Of a stretch of 64,000 nucleotides of DNA, positions 28,094 to 37,050 are shown one piece after another. The notes under the pieces are model-generated. The model was given only the letters and a program-made list of their open reading frames with translations. It had not been told where the DNA came from and searched no databases. How positions within the stretch are numbered: position 1 is the first letter of the stretch; each line of letters begins with the position of its first letter. Both the position numbers and the translations under genes were made by a program. The DNA comes from Phycisphaerales bacterium (GTDB lineage Bacteria > Planctomycetota > Phycisphaerae > Phycisphaerales > SM1A02), in NCBI GenBank assembly GCA_030748575.1, contig JASMLR010000002.1:89939-153938 (forward strand), written 5' to 3'.

Positions 28094-29211
28094 GGCGTCT
28101 CCTCCGCGGCGTCTTCGACCGCAGGTGCGCCGACCTGCTGGAGCCGCGCTCGGAGCATCGCGTAGTCGGGCGCCTTGGCCAGGGCCGACGCCGGAAGCAT
28201 CGGGAGAATGGCCTGGACGCGATCGAGCGCACGCACGCAGGCGGCGGATCTCGGAAACCGTTGCACGAGGCTTCGAATGGTCACCTCGGCGGCGATGGGG
28301 TCGCCCTGGTCCAGATACCACAGCGCCGTCGTCAGGATCTTGTTGGACTCGGACTCCTCGATGCGACGCACCAACGCCGAGGCGCCGATCCGCTCGGCTT
28401 CCGCCGGCCGTCGCACCGCGAGTTCCTGGAGTTCTGCTTTGGCTTCAAGCAGTCCGACGATGTCGAACTCCGGTCCCTTGAATGTGGCAATGTTGGCGTA
28501 GATCAGGCGTCGGCGGGCAAAGCCCAGTTTGGTGGACCGAGGGTATCGCTCGACAAAGACGGCATAGGCCTCGGCAGCCATGGTCATCCGCCGGTGTCGG
28601 AAGTACATGTCGGCCAGTTGCAGTCCCGCCTGCTCTGCGAGCCCGCTGCCCGGAAGTCGCTCCTGAATCCGGATGAGCAGTTCCTCCGCCTCATCCGTGG
28701 CGTCGATCATGCGGATGCCCATGAGCTTTCGCCGCAGGCCGTGCGCGTACTTGACGGCGATCTGGTACTCGCGTTCGAGTGCGATCGAGAACACCTCGCT
28801 CCCCGGGTACTTGCGGACGAGGAATTCATAGTCGTAGAGGGCTTCGTACTCGTCCCCCACGCCGACCAACGCGTCGCCCCGGACCAGGTATGCCTCAGGC
28901 AGAAGGGCCGAGGTCGGGTTTCGCTTCATCCACCGGTTGGCCATATTGAGCGCGCGATCGAATCGCCCCTCGGCCAGGAGCACGCGGGCTCGTGAGAGCC
29001 TGGCGGCGGGCGACCCGGCGGCGGGGGTGGCCTCGTGCTGCCACTGGTCATCCGGGCCCAGTTTGTAGACCTCCTGGGCCGTTGCAGGCCCGGAGGAGGC
29101 CCACAAGGCCCACGCAGCCGTTCCTGCGGCGATGCCGCGACGCAGTCGGCGGGCCAGGGTGGCCGTGGGCAGGCTCGCAGCTCCGGGGCGGCGGTGGGTG
29201 GGTCCCGTCAT
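28090..29211 (-). CDS. bamD: BamD/YfiO-like TPR outer-membrane assembly protein
   Basis: 373 residues from the ATG at 29211. The N-terminus has a basic stretch followed by a hydrophobic signal (GIAAGTAAWALWASSGPATAQ). The body is TPR-like helices typical of BamD: LSRARVLLAEGRFDRALNMANRWMKRNPTSALLPEAYLVRGDALVGVGDEYEALYDYEFLVRKYPGSE and a later MTMAAEAYAVFVERYPRSTKLGFARRRLI. No lipobox Cys is obvious, unlike proteobacterial BamD, and it is longer than the roughly 245 residues of E. coli. It overlaps lptE by 4 bp, consistent with an envelope assembly pair. Confidence 0.7.
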   Translation of the reverse strand: MTGPTHRRPGAASLPTATLARRLRRGIAAGTAAWALWASSGPATAQEVYKLGPDDQWQHEATPAAGSPAARLSRARVLLAEGRFDRALNMANRWMKRNPTSALLPEAYLVRGDALVGVGDEYEALYDYEFLVRKYPGSEVFSIALEREYQIAVKYAHGLRRKLMGIRMIDATDEAEELLIRIQERLPGSGLAEQAGLQLADMYFRHRRMTMAAEAYAVFVERYPRSTKLGFARRRLIYANIATFKGPEFDIVGLLEAKAELQELAVRRPAEAERIGASALVRRIEESESNKILTTALWYLDQGDPIAAEVTIRSLVQRFPRSAACVRALDRVQAILPMLPASALAKAPDYAMLRARLQQVGAPAVEDAAEETP

Positions 29212-29749
29212 GGCGCGGCATCCTACTGCGCTCCGTGGGCCCGGGGCGGGGCCTGGTGGGTTGGCCCCCCCGCTTGTGGCCGGCAGGGCCGGGCGCAGGA
29301 TCTGCTCAACAGGACCGATAACCCGCTGCCACGACCGGGGTTGGTGGCCGACGTTTCGGACGGTCGAGCAGAGGGGCGATGCGGCTCCGCCAGGCGGGGC
29401 CCGCTCGAGCGATGGGCGTTCGAGTTGAGAGGAGACTCCCCGCACCGCCGGAACGACCGGAGCAACTGGCGCCGATTTGCGCGTACGACGCGGAATCGTG
29501 ACACAACCGTGGCACACGCGAAAGCCAAATCGTCTCTTCTCGATTGACTTGACCGTGAAGACGCCAAACCCCACTCCGATTGAATCCACCGCACCTACGC
29601 ATCCTCGTTGGCTTGTGAACCTGTGTCGGCATGTGTATGGTGCTGACGCGTCATGTGCCAGCTCAAGGAGGAGTCTGGACGCGGCGGAACACGCCGAAGG
29701 ATCTGCGTGTTCAACACAACGGCGGCGCAGCGGTCAAGGAGTGGACCCG
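29212..29749. other. Divergent intergenic region, no gene seen
   Basis: 538 bp between the BamD-like gene and the sigma factor gene, which point away from each other. The frame of the sigma factor is open through much of it but codes for unlikely protein. It must hold both promoters. I looked for structured RNA signatures (SRP, RNase P, 6S) and saw none. The stretch just before 29750 carries an AAGGAG ribosome site for the sigma factor. Confidence 0.5.
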
Positions 29750-30592
29750 ATGCCGAAGATCGAAACAATGCAGAAACAGGGCGGAACGGCGACTGCAACG
29801 TCGTCGCGCCGAGCCATTCCGGACACGACGACCGACGGTCGTCTGGTCGTGGACGTCTGGCTTTCCTATCGCGATGACCCCAGCGATGAGACACGCAACG
29901 TTCTCGTCGAGCACTACCTGAAGTTGGTGCGCTACACAGCAGAACGACTGCATGCGCGACTGCCATCTGAAGTGGATGTTGAGGATCTCATGTCGTCGGG
30001 ACTATTTGGTCTCATGGACGCGATCGATGCTTTCGATCTCGACCGGGGCGTCAAGTTCGAGACGTATTGCGCCCAACGCATTCGCGGCGCCATCTTCGAC
30101 GAACTTCGCGCCATGGACTGGGTTCCACGGCTGGTCAGGTCGCGTACCGCCAAGATGGAACGAGCCCGCAAGGACCTCCAGATGGCCACAGGCCGGACGG
30201 CGACCGAGCAGGAAGTGACCGCCCATCTGGACGTCACGCCTGAGGAGTTTGCCAAGATCAAGCGTGACTCGCGTCCCGTCAGCATGGTGTCCCTGAATCG
30301 CAAGTGGTATGAGACCGACTCCAGCCGCGACGTGACCGAGGTGGACGTTGTGCGGGATCGCCGTCAGGAGAGCCCGGTCTCAAAGCTGCAGCGTGAAGAT
30401 CTCAAGTACCTCCTCACCCGCGGGCTTTCGCGTGCCGAGCGACTGATTGTCATCCTCTACTACTACGAGGAGATGACGATGAAGGAGATTGGTGTCACGC
30501 TCGACCTGAGCGAGTCACGCGTCAGCCAGATGCACTCGTCGATCCTGGCGAGGCTCAAGGCGCAGATGCAGCACCGCACCAAGGACGTCTGA
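29750..30592 (+). CDS. RNA polymerase sigma factor, FliA/WhiG family
   Basis: 280 residues from the ATG at 29750, with AAGGAG 8 bases before. Region 2 shows VEHYLKLVRYTAERLHARLPSEVDVEDLMSSGLFGLMDAIDAFDLDRGVKFETYCAQRIRGAIFDELRAMDWVPR, the classic FliA/WhiG signature; region 3 is RTAKMERARKDLQMATGRTATEQEVTAHLDV; region 4 is GLSRAERLIVILYYYEEMTMKEIGVTLDLSESRVSQMHSSILARLK. Such sigma-28 type factors direct flagellar, motility or developmental genes. No flagellar genes are in the window, so its regulon is unknown. Confidence 0.93.
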   Translation: MPKIETMQKQGGTATATSSRRAIPDTTTDGRLVVDVWLSYRDDPSDETRNVLVEHYLKLVRYTAERLHARLPSEVDVEDLMSSGLFGLMDAIDAFDLDRGVKFETYCAQRIRGAIFDELRAMDWVPRLVRSRTAKMERARKDLQMATGRTATEQEVTAHLDVTPEEFAKIKRDSRPVSMVSLNRKWYETDSSRDVTEVDVVRDRRQESPVSKLQREDLKYLLTRGLSRAERLIVILYYYEEMTMKEIGVTLDLSESRVSQMHSSILARLKAQMQHRTKDV

Positions 30593-30604
30593 ACGCACTT
30601 CAGG

Positions 30605-31273
30605 TCACGCGACCGATTCGAACTCGGCTGGCGATCCCTCGACGATGATCTCGGCGGCGGTCTTCTCGACGACTTCCTCGGCGGTGACCCCGGGCGCCAG
30701 TTCGGTCAGGACGAAGCGGCGTCGCTTCGGATCCATTTCAAGCACGCACAGGTCTGTGATGATCATGTCGATGCAGTGCACGCCCGTCAGAGGCAGTGTG
30801 CACGCGGGGATGAGTTTGGGCTCACCTCGCTTGTTGCAGTGATCCATCATCACGACCACGCGGCGGACGCCGGCGACAAGGTCCATCGCGCCGCCCATGC
30901 CCTTGACCATCTTCCCCGGAATCATCCAGTTGGCAATGTCACCTTCCTGGCTCACTTCCATGGCGCCGAGGATGGCGAGGTCGATGTGGCCGCCGCGGAT
31001 CATCCCGAATGACTCATGACTCCCGAAGAAACTGGCACCGGGCACGGCTGTCACGGTTTGCTTGCCTGCGTTGATCAGATCGGCGTCCACCTCCGCATCC
31101 GCCGGAAACGGCCCCATCCCGAGCAGTCCGTTCTCAGACTGAAGCCACACCGTCATGTCATCGGGAACGTGGTTGGCCACGAGGGTGGGCATGCCGATTC
31201 CCAGGTTGACGTAGAAGCCGTCCCGCAGTTCGCGGGCGGCGCGGCGGGCGATGTCGTCGCGGGTGAGTGGCAT
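30605..31273 (-). CDS. scoB: 3-oxoacid CoA-transferase subunit B (orphan)
   Basis: 222 residues from the ATG at 31273. It is a typical B (beta) subunit of succinyl-CoA:3-ketoacid transferases: [24 protein letters not shown], catalytic glutamate in [34 protein letters not shown] and [23 protein letters not shown]. These enzymes need an A subunit, normally adjacent, but neither neighbour is one: a sigma factor converges on it and an aldehyde dehydrogenase diverges. The A subunit must be elsewhere, or the complex differs. Activity would move CoA between succinate and acetoacetate or a related acid. Confidence 0.9.
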   Translation of the reverse strand: MPLTRDDIARRAARELRDGFYVNLGIGMPTLVANHVPDDMTVWLQSENGLLGMGPFPADAEVDADLINAGKQTVTAVPGASFFGSHESFGMIRGGHIDLAILGAMEVSQEGDIANWMIPGKMVKGMGGAMDLVAGVRRVVVMMDHCNKRGEPKLIPACTLPLTGVHCIDMIITDLCVLEMDPKRRRFVLTELAPGVTAEEVVEKTAAEIIVEGSPAEFESVA

Positions 31274-31296
31274 GGGGGGAAGTGTACGGGCCGCGT

Positions 31297-31340
31297 CCGG
31301 AGGCGTGAAGCCCCACAGCCGGAGGCGTGAAGACCCAGCG
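31297..31340. repeat. Two tandem copies of a 22-bp unit
   Basis: CCGGAGGCGTGAAG occurs at 31297-31310 and again at 31319-31332, each followed by a similar 8-base tail (CCCCACAG, ACCCAGCG). The repeat lies in the 126-bp space between divergent scoB and the aldehyde dehydrogenase gene. It could be a binding site or a leftover dispersed repeat; no palindrome is present. Confidence 0.5.
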
Positions 31341-31399
31341 CCGGCGAGCCAGTCGGCCTGTAGGGCCCGGGCGGTGGCGGTCGCCTCTACAATCTCCGG

Positions 31400-32941
31400 A
31401 TGTCCACTACCACCGATATCGTGCAGGACCTCTGCGAGCACCCACTTCTGGTCTCACCTGACACAGACGGGTGCGCCGTGTCGACCAGCCCCGCGACTGG
31501 GGAGACGCTCGGCGCCGTACGTCTGCAGTCCAAGGCCGAGTACGAGGCGGCAGTTCAGGCCGCGCAGCGTGTGCAGAAGCACTGGCGCATGTTCCCCGCT
31601 CCGAAGCGTGGCGAACTTGTCCGGCGCATGGGCAACGCCTTTCGCGAGCAGGAAGAGCCGCTGGGCAGGCTTGTCACCATGGAAATGGGCAAGATCCTTC
31701 CTGAGGGAATCGGTGAGGTCGTCGAGTGCATCGACATTGCCGACTTCGCAGTCGGGCTCTCTCGGCAGTTGTACGGGCTGACGATGCCCTCCGAGCGTCC
31801 GCTGCACCGTATGTATGAGCAGTGGCATCCACTGGGCACCGTCGGAATCATCACGGCCTTCAACTTCCCCGTGGCGGTCTGGGCCTGGAACGCCATGTTG
31901 TCCGCCGTGTGCGGCAACGCCCAGATCTGGAAGCCCAGCCTTGCGACGCCGCTGACGGCCATCGCCATGACCAACATCGCTCGCCGCGTGATGCAGGAGC
32001 AGGATCTCTTCACACCGGCGGAAGGTGATCCCGCGGATCTTTTCGGTCTGGTCATCGGTACCGATGACGAGGTGGGAGAGACGATGATCGCTGACCGCCG
32101 GCTGCCGCTCATCAGCGCGACGGGTTCGTGCCGGATGGGCCGGCACGTCGGAACTCAGGTTGCCAAGAGGCTTGGCCGAAGTCTCCTCGAACTTGGTGGC
32201 AACAACGCCATCATCGTGACCGAGTCGGCCGACGTCGATCTGGTGGTACGGGGCACGCTCTTTGGCGCGGTTGGCACGGCTGGCCAGCGGTGTACCACCA
32301 CCAGGCGACTCATCTGCCACGAGCAGGTCGTGGACGCAGTCACAGCCGGGCTCGTCAAAGCCTATGGTCAGGTTCCCATCGGCGATCCGCTGGAGTCCTC
32401 CACGCTGGTCGGCCCGCTGATCGACCAGCGAAGCGTGGACACGATGCGGGCGGCCATTGAAGCAGCGGTGGATCAGGGCTGCGAGGTCCTCTGCGGCGGC
32501 GTGGACGGCATCGACCAGTTTGCCGGGGAACCCGGTCACTTCGTGACGCCAACAATCATCAAGGTTCCGGCAGGCCAGGTTCCGCCCATCACCCGGGAGG
32601 AAACCTTCGCGCCGGTCCTGTATGTGTTCACGTACAGTTCGTTCGACGAAGCGGTCGAACTGCAGAACGACGTGGATCAGGGCCTCTCCAGTGCTGTGTT
32701 TACGGACTCGGTCAGGATGGCGGAGCGATTCCTCTCCCATGGTGGCAGCGACTGCGGAATCGCCAACGTCAACATTGGGACCAGCGGTGCTGAAATCGGT
32801 GGCGCATTCGGTGGTGAGAAGGACACTGGAGGCGGCCGAGAGAGCGGTTCGGATGCCTGGAAGGCGTACATGCGTCGCCAGACGTGCACGATCAACTGGG
32901 GCGACGATCTGCCGCTGGCCCAGGGCATTGAATTCGGCTGA
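31400..32941 (+). CDS. Aldehyde dehydrogenase, antiquitin (ALDH7)-like
   Basis: 513 residues. NAD-dependent aldehyde dehydrogenase with the catalytic Cys298 in [13 protein letters not shown], the general-base Glu in [12 protein letters not shown] near 263, [11 protein letters not shown] in the oxyanion region, and the C-terminal [33 protein letters not shown], which is the signature of the ALDH7/antiquitin group. Members oxidise alpha-aminoadipic semialdehyde (piperideine-6-carboxylate) in lysine breakdown. No other lysine genes are adjacent; a Nudix gene follows 6 bp later. Confidence 0.9.
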   Translation: MSTTTDIVQDLCEHPLLVSPDTDGCAVSTSPATGETLGAVRLQSKAEYEAAVQAAQRVQKHWRMFPAPKRGELVRRMGNAFREQEEPLGRLVTMEMGKILPEGIGEVVECIDIADFAVGLSRQLYGLTMPSERPLHRMYEQWHPLGTVGIITAFNFPVAVWAWNAMLSAVCGNAQIWKPSLATPLTAIAMTNIARRVMQEQDLFTPAEGDPADLFGLVIGTDDEVGETMIADRRLPLISATGSCRMGRHVGTQVAKRLGRSLLELGGNNAIIVTESADVDLVVRGTLFGAVGTAGQRCTTTRRLICHEQVVDAVTAGLVKAYGQVPIGDPLESSTLVGPLIDQRSVDTMRAAIEAAVDQGCEVLCGGVDGIDQFAGEPGHFVTPTIIKVPAGQVPPITREETFAPVLYVFTYSSFDEAVELQNDVDQGLSSAVFTDSVRMAERFLSHGGSDCGIANVNIGTSGAEIGGAFGGEKDTGGGRESGSDAWKAYMRRQTCTINWGDDLPLAQGIEFG

Positions 32942-32947
32942 TCCGGC

Positions 32948-33601
32948 GTGCCGACCGATGCGGTGATTCGACTTCGCCGGCCCGCCGTCATCTCATTGTC
33001 GGACCGGGAGTGGCTGCCCGACCCGCACCTGCGGGGGGATGCAGAGCGGGTGTGGGCCTCGATGCAGCACGCCAACCCGCATGCATTCGACGGCAGGTTG
33101 ATTCAGGTCGCGGGTGTCCACCGCAATGGAGCGGGGGCCGCGGTCATTCAGGGCTTCCCGTGCGCGTACCGCTGGTACGCGGCGCAGGTGCAGGATCCCG
33201 AGTGCGAACTCGGGTGCAGGCCACTTGGCGTCAAGGGTGTCACGCGGTGCGGCGACCAGGTCCTGATCGGCCGCCGGGCCGCGTGGACAGCCAGCTTTCC
33301 TGGCCAGGTCGAGTTCGCGCCATCCGGAGGCGTCGAGCCTGGTGACTCGCCCGAGGCCGCCGTAGCGGCCGAGTTCGCCGAGGAGGTTGGCGGGCTTGAG
33401 CGTCCGGTACCGCGAGCCGTCGCTGTGCTGTACGACGCGTCGGCCCGATCGTGGGAGGTCGTGCTGATGCTGGATGTCGAAGGGCAGGACGTGGCGCCCA
33501 GGACCGACGAGTACGAGTCACTCACCTGGTGCCGCCCGGGCGAACTGCCGGACGATCTCACACCGATCGCGCAGCGGATTCGAACCCTTGTGTTTGGTTG
33601 A
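32948..33601 (+). CDS. Nudix-fold hydrolase with altered Nudix box
   Basis: 217 residues from a GTG 6 bp after the aldehyde dehydrogenase. An N-terminal region of about 95 residues (WASMQHANPHAFDGRLIQVAGV) precedes the Nudix domain (GVTRCGDQVLIGRRAAW... FAPSGGVEPGDSPEAAVAAEFAEEVGG). Against the consensus GX5EX7REUXEEXGU, the first Glu is Asp and the Arg is Ala, while the three metal-binding glutamates of the EFAEE segment remain. The arrangement recalls NUDT22-like proteins. Hydrolysis of a nucleotide sugar is a possibility, not a conclusion. Confidence 0.75.
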   Translation: MPTDAVIRLRRPAVISLSDREWLPDPHLRGDAERVWASMQHANPHAFDGRLIQVAGVHRNGAGAAVIQGFPCAYRWYAAQVQDPECELGCRPLGVKGVTRCGDQVLIGRRAAWTASFPGQVEFAPSGGVEPGDSPEAAVAAEFAEEVGGLERPVPRAVAVLYDASARSWEVVLMLDVEGQDVAPRTDEYESLTWCRPGELPDDLTPIAQRIRTLVFG

Positions 33602-33616
33602 GCCTTCGGCGGACCG

Positions 33617-33937
33617 TCAGGCGGAGCGGACGTCGAGCCAGGTCGCAACGCTCTTGAGATCGCCGACGATCTGAGGCGTCACAGCCAGGGTGAACTCCTG
33701 GCCGGCTTCGCACCGCTGCAGCCGGGTGGCTCGCTTGCGATTGGTCCAGGGACGCCCAGCGCGGATGTACGTGTGGTTGTCGGTCTGGCGGCGGCGCCGC
33801 TGCAGATCCCGCATCCCCTTCTGGATAGTTGGCTGCATCCACATGAGCCGTTCGATCGTCTTGACCTTGGAGGCGGTCGGGGGGACCGCCTTCACGGTGA
33901 AGGTCAGAGTCTGGTTCGGTGCGATCTCGATGCTCAT
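33617..33937 (-). CDS. Conserved-looking hypothetical protein
   Basis: 106 residues, MSIEIAPNQTLTFTV..., with TGAGGA upstream of the ATG. The middle is rich in Arg/Lys (MRDLQRRRRQTDNHTYIRAGRPWTNRKRATRLQR) and the flanks look like beta strands (LTFTVKAVP, EFTLAVTPQIVGDL). The mix suggests a nucleic-acid- or polyanion-binding small protein, but I do not recognise a family. It sits between a convergent Nudix gene and, 94 bp upstream, the end of the GspE/PilB-like gene on the same strand as itself downstream. Confidence 0.5.
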   Translation of the reverse strand: MSIEIAPNQTLTFTVKAVPPTASKVKTIERLMWMQPTIQKGMRDLQRRRRQTDNHTYIRAGRPWTNRKRATRLQRCEAGQEFTLAVTPQIVGDLKSVATWLDVRSA

Positions 33938-34031
33938 GGCAGATGGTCCTCAGGGGGAAGCCCCGCAGTATATCAAGCACCGGGATGACGCCAAGCCCAC
34001 TCCTCGGGCCCCCGGCGGTGCCGTGTGGGGG

Positions 34032-35738
34032 CTATTCCGACCCCGCCACCCGCTCGATCTCGTCGAATGTGGTCTGTCCGTCTGCCACCAGATTGAACCC
34101 GAACTCCTCCAGCGAGGTGAACAGGCCCTGCTTGGCCATCGAGCGGATGCCCTTGATGGATGGGCCCTTCATGATGAGATCGCGAATGCCATCCGTGATC
34201 TCGAGCAATTCGAAGAGGGCCCGGCGGCCGTGGAAACCGGTTCGGAGGCACTTTTTGCACGCCTGGGGTACATAGACCCGGGCCAGCCCGGCCACACTCT
34301 GCCCCATTTTCAGCGTCTGGGCGGGCGTGGGGGCGACGGCTTTGCGGCAATTGGGGCACAGGAGGCGGATGAGCCGTTGGGCAACGATGAGGTTGAGCGC
34401 GTTGGCGACGAGCGGTGGCTCGATGCCGAGGTCCAGCAGCCTGAAGATGGCCCCGATCGTGTCCTTGGCGTGGACCGTTGTGTAGACGAGGTGCCCCGTC
34501 ATCGACGCCTGCATGGCAACGGTCGCCGTCTCGATGTCGCGGATCTCCCCGACGAAGATGACGTCCGGGTCCTGCCGCAGCACGGATCGGAGCACGCTGT
34601 GGAACGTCGTGCCCTGGCCGTGGTCGATCGGAATCTGCGTGCAACCTTCAAGGTAGTACTCCACAGGGTCCTCGATGGTGATCGCATTGCGTTGCTCGAC
34701 GTCGATCTCCCGAAGGCACGAGTACAGCGTCGTGGTCTTGCCGGATCCGGTCGGACCGCAGGCCAGCAGCAGGCCTGCGTCCTTGGTGGCAATCGTCCGC
34801 AACTTGTCGTACATCCATGGGATCAGGCCGAGTTCGTGCAGCCGGCTCGGGCTGTTGCTGGAGTCAAGCACACGAATGACGAGCTTCTGCCCGTGGACCG
34901 ACGGGGTCAGGCTGACCCGGTAGTCGACCCGGCGGCCGTTGATGGACACCGAGAAGTGCCCGTCCTGAACCTGATTCTTGAGGCTGGTCTCGATCTCACA
35001 CAGGATCTTCACGATGCCGAGCAGTCGTTTGAAAATCTGCTTGGAGAATTGCACGGCCGAGATCATGGTGCCGTCAACGCGAAGCCGGACCGCGCACCCT
35101 TCGATGCGAGGTTCGATGTGAAGGTCAGTTGCCCGCGTGCGGAACGATGCATACAGCAGCTTTCGGAAGGCGCGGGTACCTTCGGCGGCGTCGCCTGACC
35201 GTCCCGTATCCAGCCCGCCTGACTTCGCCTGGTGGACCGTCACGCCGCGGTTGTCTACGAGGCTGATGTCGTCCTCTGCAAACCCGCGGTCCTCTCCGGA
35301 CTCGATGATCTCTTCGAGCCGCCGCTCCCAGTTTGTCTGCGCAGCCTGCTTCGCTTCCGCCTGAAGGTCGATGTCCAGGGTGTCGAGGTCTGGAGGAAAG
35401 AGTTCGTCCTCGACCGGCGGCGCTGCCTCCATCTCGGGGATCGAGATCAACTCATCGGGATCGATATAGGTAATCCGGGTCCGGCCGATGCGGACGATGT
35501 CGCCATTGCCCAGCCGGTCCTCAGAGACCTTCTGGTCGTTCAGGGTTGTGCCGTTGCGGGACTCCAGATCCCGGATGCGAAAGCCCTCCTCAGAGGGCTC
35601 AATGATGCAGTGATGCCGACTGGCCTGATCGTCCTTGATGACCAGCGTGTTGTCGTCCGATCGTCCGATCGTGACCGGGCGATCGGTCAGTTCGAATCGC
35701 TTGCGGCCCTGCTTGGTCTTGATCTCGATTTGTGGCAT
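34032..35738 (-). CDS. GspE/PilB-type secretion ATPase with N-terminal FHA domain
   Basis: 568 residues. Residues 1-95 form an FHA phosphothreonine-binding domain (VTIGRSDDNTLVIKDDQASRHHCII... SRNGTTLNDQKV). After a linker comes the type II/IV secretion ATPase core: RATDLHIEPR, Walker A GPTGSGKTTTLY near 326, Asp box, Walker B QDPDVIFVGEIRDIET, GHLVYTTVHAKDT, and the zinc knuckle CPNCRK...CKKC. The usual GspE/PilB N-terminal domain is replaced by FHA. It powers pseudopilus or pilus assembly. No other secretion genes are adjacent, so control by phosphorylated partners is inference from the FHA domain. Confidence 0.9.
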   Translation of the reverse strand: MPQIEIKTKQGRKRFELTDRPVTIGRSDDNTLVIKDDQASRHHCIIEPSEEGFRIRDLESRNGTTLNDQKVSEDRLGNGDIVRIGRTRITYIDPDELISIPEMEAAPPVEDELFPPDLDTLDIDLQAEAKQAAQTNWERRLEEIIESGEDRGFAEDDISLVDNRGVTVHQAKSGGLDTGRSGDAAEGTRAFRKLLYASFRTRATDLHIEPRIEGCAVRLRVDGTMISAVQFSKQIFKRLLGIVKILCEIETSLKNQVQDGHFSVSINGRRVDYRVSLTPSVHGQKLVIRVLDSSNSPSRLHELGLIPWMYDKLRTIATKDAGLLLACGPTGSGKTTTLYSCLREIDVEQRNAITIEDPVEYYLEGCTQIPIDHGQGTTFHSVLRSVLRQDPDVIFVGEIRDIETATVAMQASMTGHLVYTTVHAKDTIGAIFRLLDLGIEPPLVANALNLIVAQRLIRLLCPNCRKAVAPTPAQTLKMGQSVAGLARVYVPQACKKCLRTGFHGRRALFELLEITDGIRDLIMKGPSIKGIRSMAKQGLFTSLEEFGFNLVADGQTTFDEIERVAGSE

Positions 35739-35881
35739 GAGTCTGGATGGCCCCGAATACGTTCTGCCGCTCCGGCCACACGACCTTCACCGCATAGCCA
35801 CCGGCCCGGCAGCCATCCTATCCTACAGGCTGCAACGATCTGCCTGTGGGGTGGATCGCGTCTATGGAGCCGCGCACCGCT

Positions 35882-36982
35882 ATGCCGACACGCTGTCTGA
35901 CATCCATGGCCCTGGCCGCCGGGCTCGTCGCCGCCGCCGATGGGCGGACGATTCAGGTGCCGGAGGATGCCGCGACCATTCAAGGGGCTGTCGACCTGGC
36001 TGGCCCGGGTGATCGCGTTGTGGTCGGCCCCGGCACCTGGAGAGAAGCCGTCCGCATCGATGGCCGCGGCCTGGTGCTCGAGTCGAAGTCGGGCCCGTCT
36101 CGCACGCTCATCGACGGAAGCGGCCTGAGCAGCTCGGTCCTCACGGTGACGGGCAGCCGGGCGGACTCGGTGGTGATCCGCGGATTCAGGGTGGCCGGCG
36201 GGGTGGGGGACGCCGACCGCTTCGGCCCTTCGGCCACGATTGGCGGCGGACTGCTCGTCAAGGGAGCGTCGCCGCTCATCGAGAACTGCCGCTTCTCCGG
36301 CAATGTGGTCACGTACGAGGGCGGAGGCGCCTGGATCGGGGGCCGCGCCGCCGCTCGCTTTGTGAACTGCTCGTTCACTTCGAACCGGGCGGAGCGAGGT
36401 GGGGGCGCTTACGTCCATGACAGCAAGGCGACGTTTGTCGATTGCCGCTTCATGTCGTGCATCGCACTCTTCGCAGGTGGGGGCATCGTGGCGGATGCCG
36501 CCAGCGAGGTGACGGTCTCAGACTCGACGTTTGAGGAATGTACTGCCGCGCATAATGGTGGTGGCATTTATGTCTACCAGAGTGGGGCGACGGTCGAACG
36601 CTCCACCTTTCTACGCAACTCGGCCGGCCGATCAGGCGGTGCGATCTATCAGGGCTACAACGCACAGGTCGAACAGGTCGATCTCGACTTCAGGACCTTT
36701 GGCGACAGCGTTTTCGGGCAGTGGTATTCGAGTCTGGCGGGGCCACCCAAGGGTGCCTGCTGCATCGAATCGGTCTGCATCGAGGTCACGGAGCGAGCCT
36801 GCCACGATGCCGGCGGTCGTTGGTCGGGGGCCGATACGGACTGCGTCTCGGTGCTCGCCGCGGCCTGCCCGATTGCGACGCCGGGGGATCTCAATGACGA
36901 CGCGGCGGTGGACATTCTGGATGTGGCCATTCTGATGAGCCTGTGGGGGGAGGACCCACCAGCCCCCGCGACCGAGCCGTGA
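35882..36982 (+). CDS. Exported parallel beta-helix protein with GACC repeat and dockerin-like end
   Basis: 366 residues from the ATG at 35882, which gives a signal peptide (MPTRCLTSMALAAGLVAAADG). The main part is a right-handed beta helix (PbH1 repeats: GGGLLVKGASPLIENCRFSGN, GGGAWIGGRAAARFVNCSFTSN, GGGAYVHDSKATFVDCRFMSC, GGGIYVYQSGATVERSTFLRN). A Cys-rich GACC unit follows (GACCIESVCIE... ERACHDAGGRW... DTDC), then a single dockerin-like segment GDLNDDAAVDILDVAILMSLWG. The Cys unit matches those in the 60.5-62.8 kb protein. Likely a secreted polysaccharide-binding or structural protein; no catalytic residues are assigned. Confidence 0.8.
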   Translation: MPTRCLTSMALAAGLVAAADGRTIQVPEDAATIQGAVDLAGPGDRVVVGPGTWREAVRIDGRGLVLESKSGPSRTLIDGSGLSSSVLTVTGSRADSVVIRGFRVAGGVGDADRFGPSATIGGGLLVKGASPLIENCRFSGNVVTYEGGGAWIGGRAAARFVNCSFTSNRAERGGGAYVHDSKATFVDCRFMSCIALFAGGGIVADAASEVTVSDSTFEECTAAHNGGGIYVYQSGATVERSTFLRNSAGRSGGAIYQGYNAQVEQVDLDFRTFGDSVFGQWYSSLAGPPKGACCIESVCIEVTERACHDAGGRWSGADTDCVSVLAAACPIATPGDLNDDAAVDILDVAILMSLWGEDPPAPATEP

Positions 36983-37050
36983 GCCGGTGCTCGGAAACGG
37001 CTTGCTAGACTGCGCGGTTTCAGCCGGTCCATGCAGGATGCCCCACCGCG

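Noticed and set aside
29212-29749. Structured RNA (SRP, RNase P or 6S) in the bamD-sigma gap
   Set aside because: None of the conserved sequence signatures could be found on either strand.
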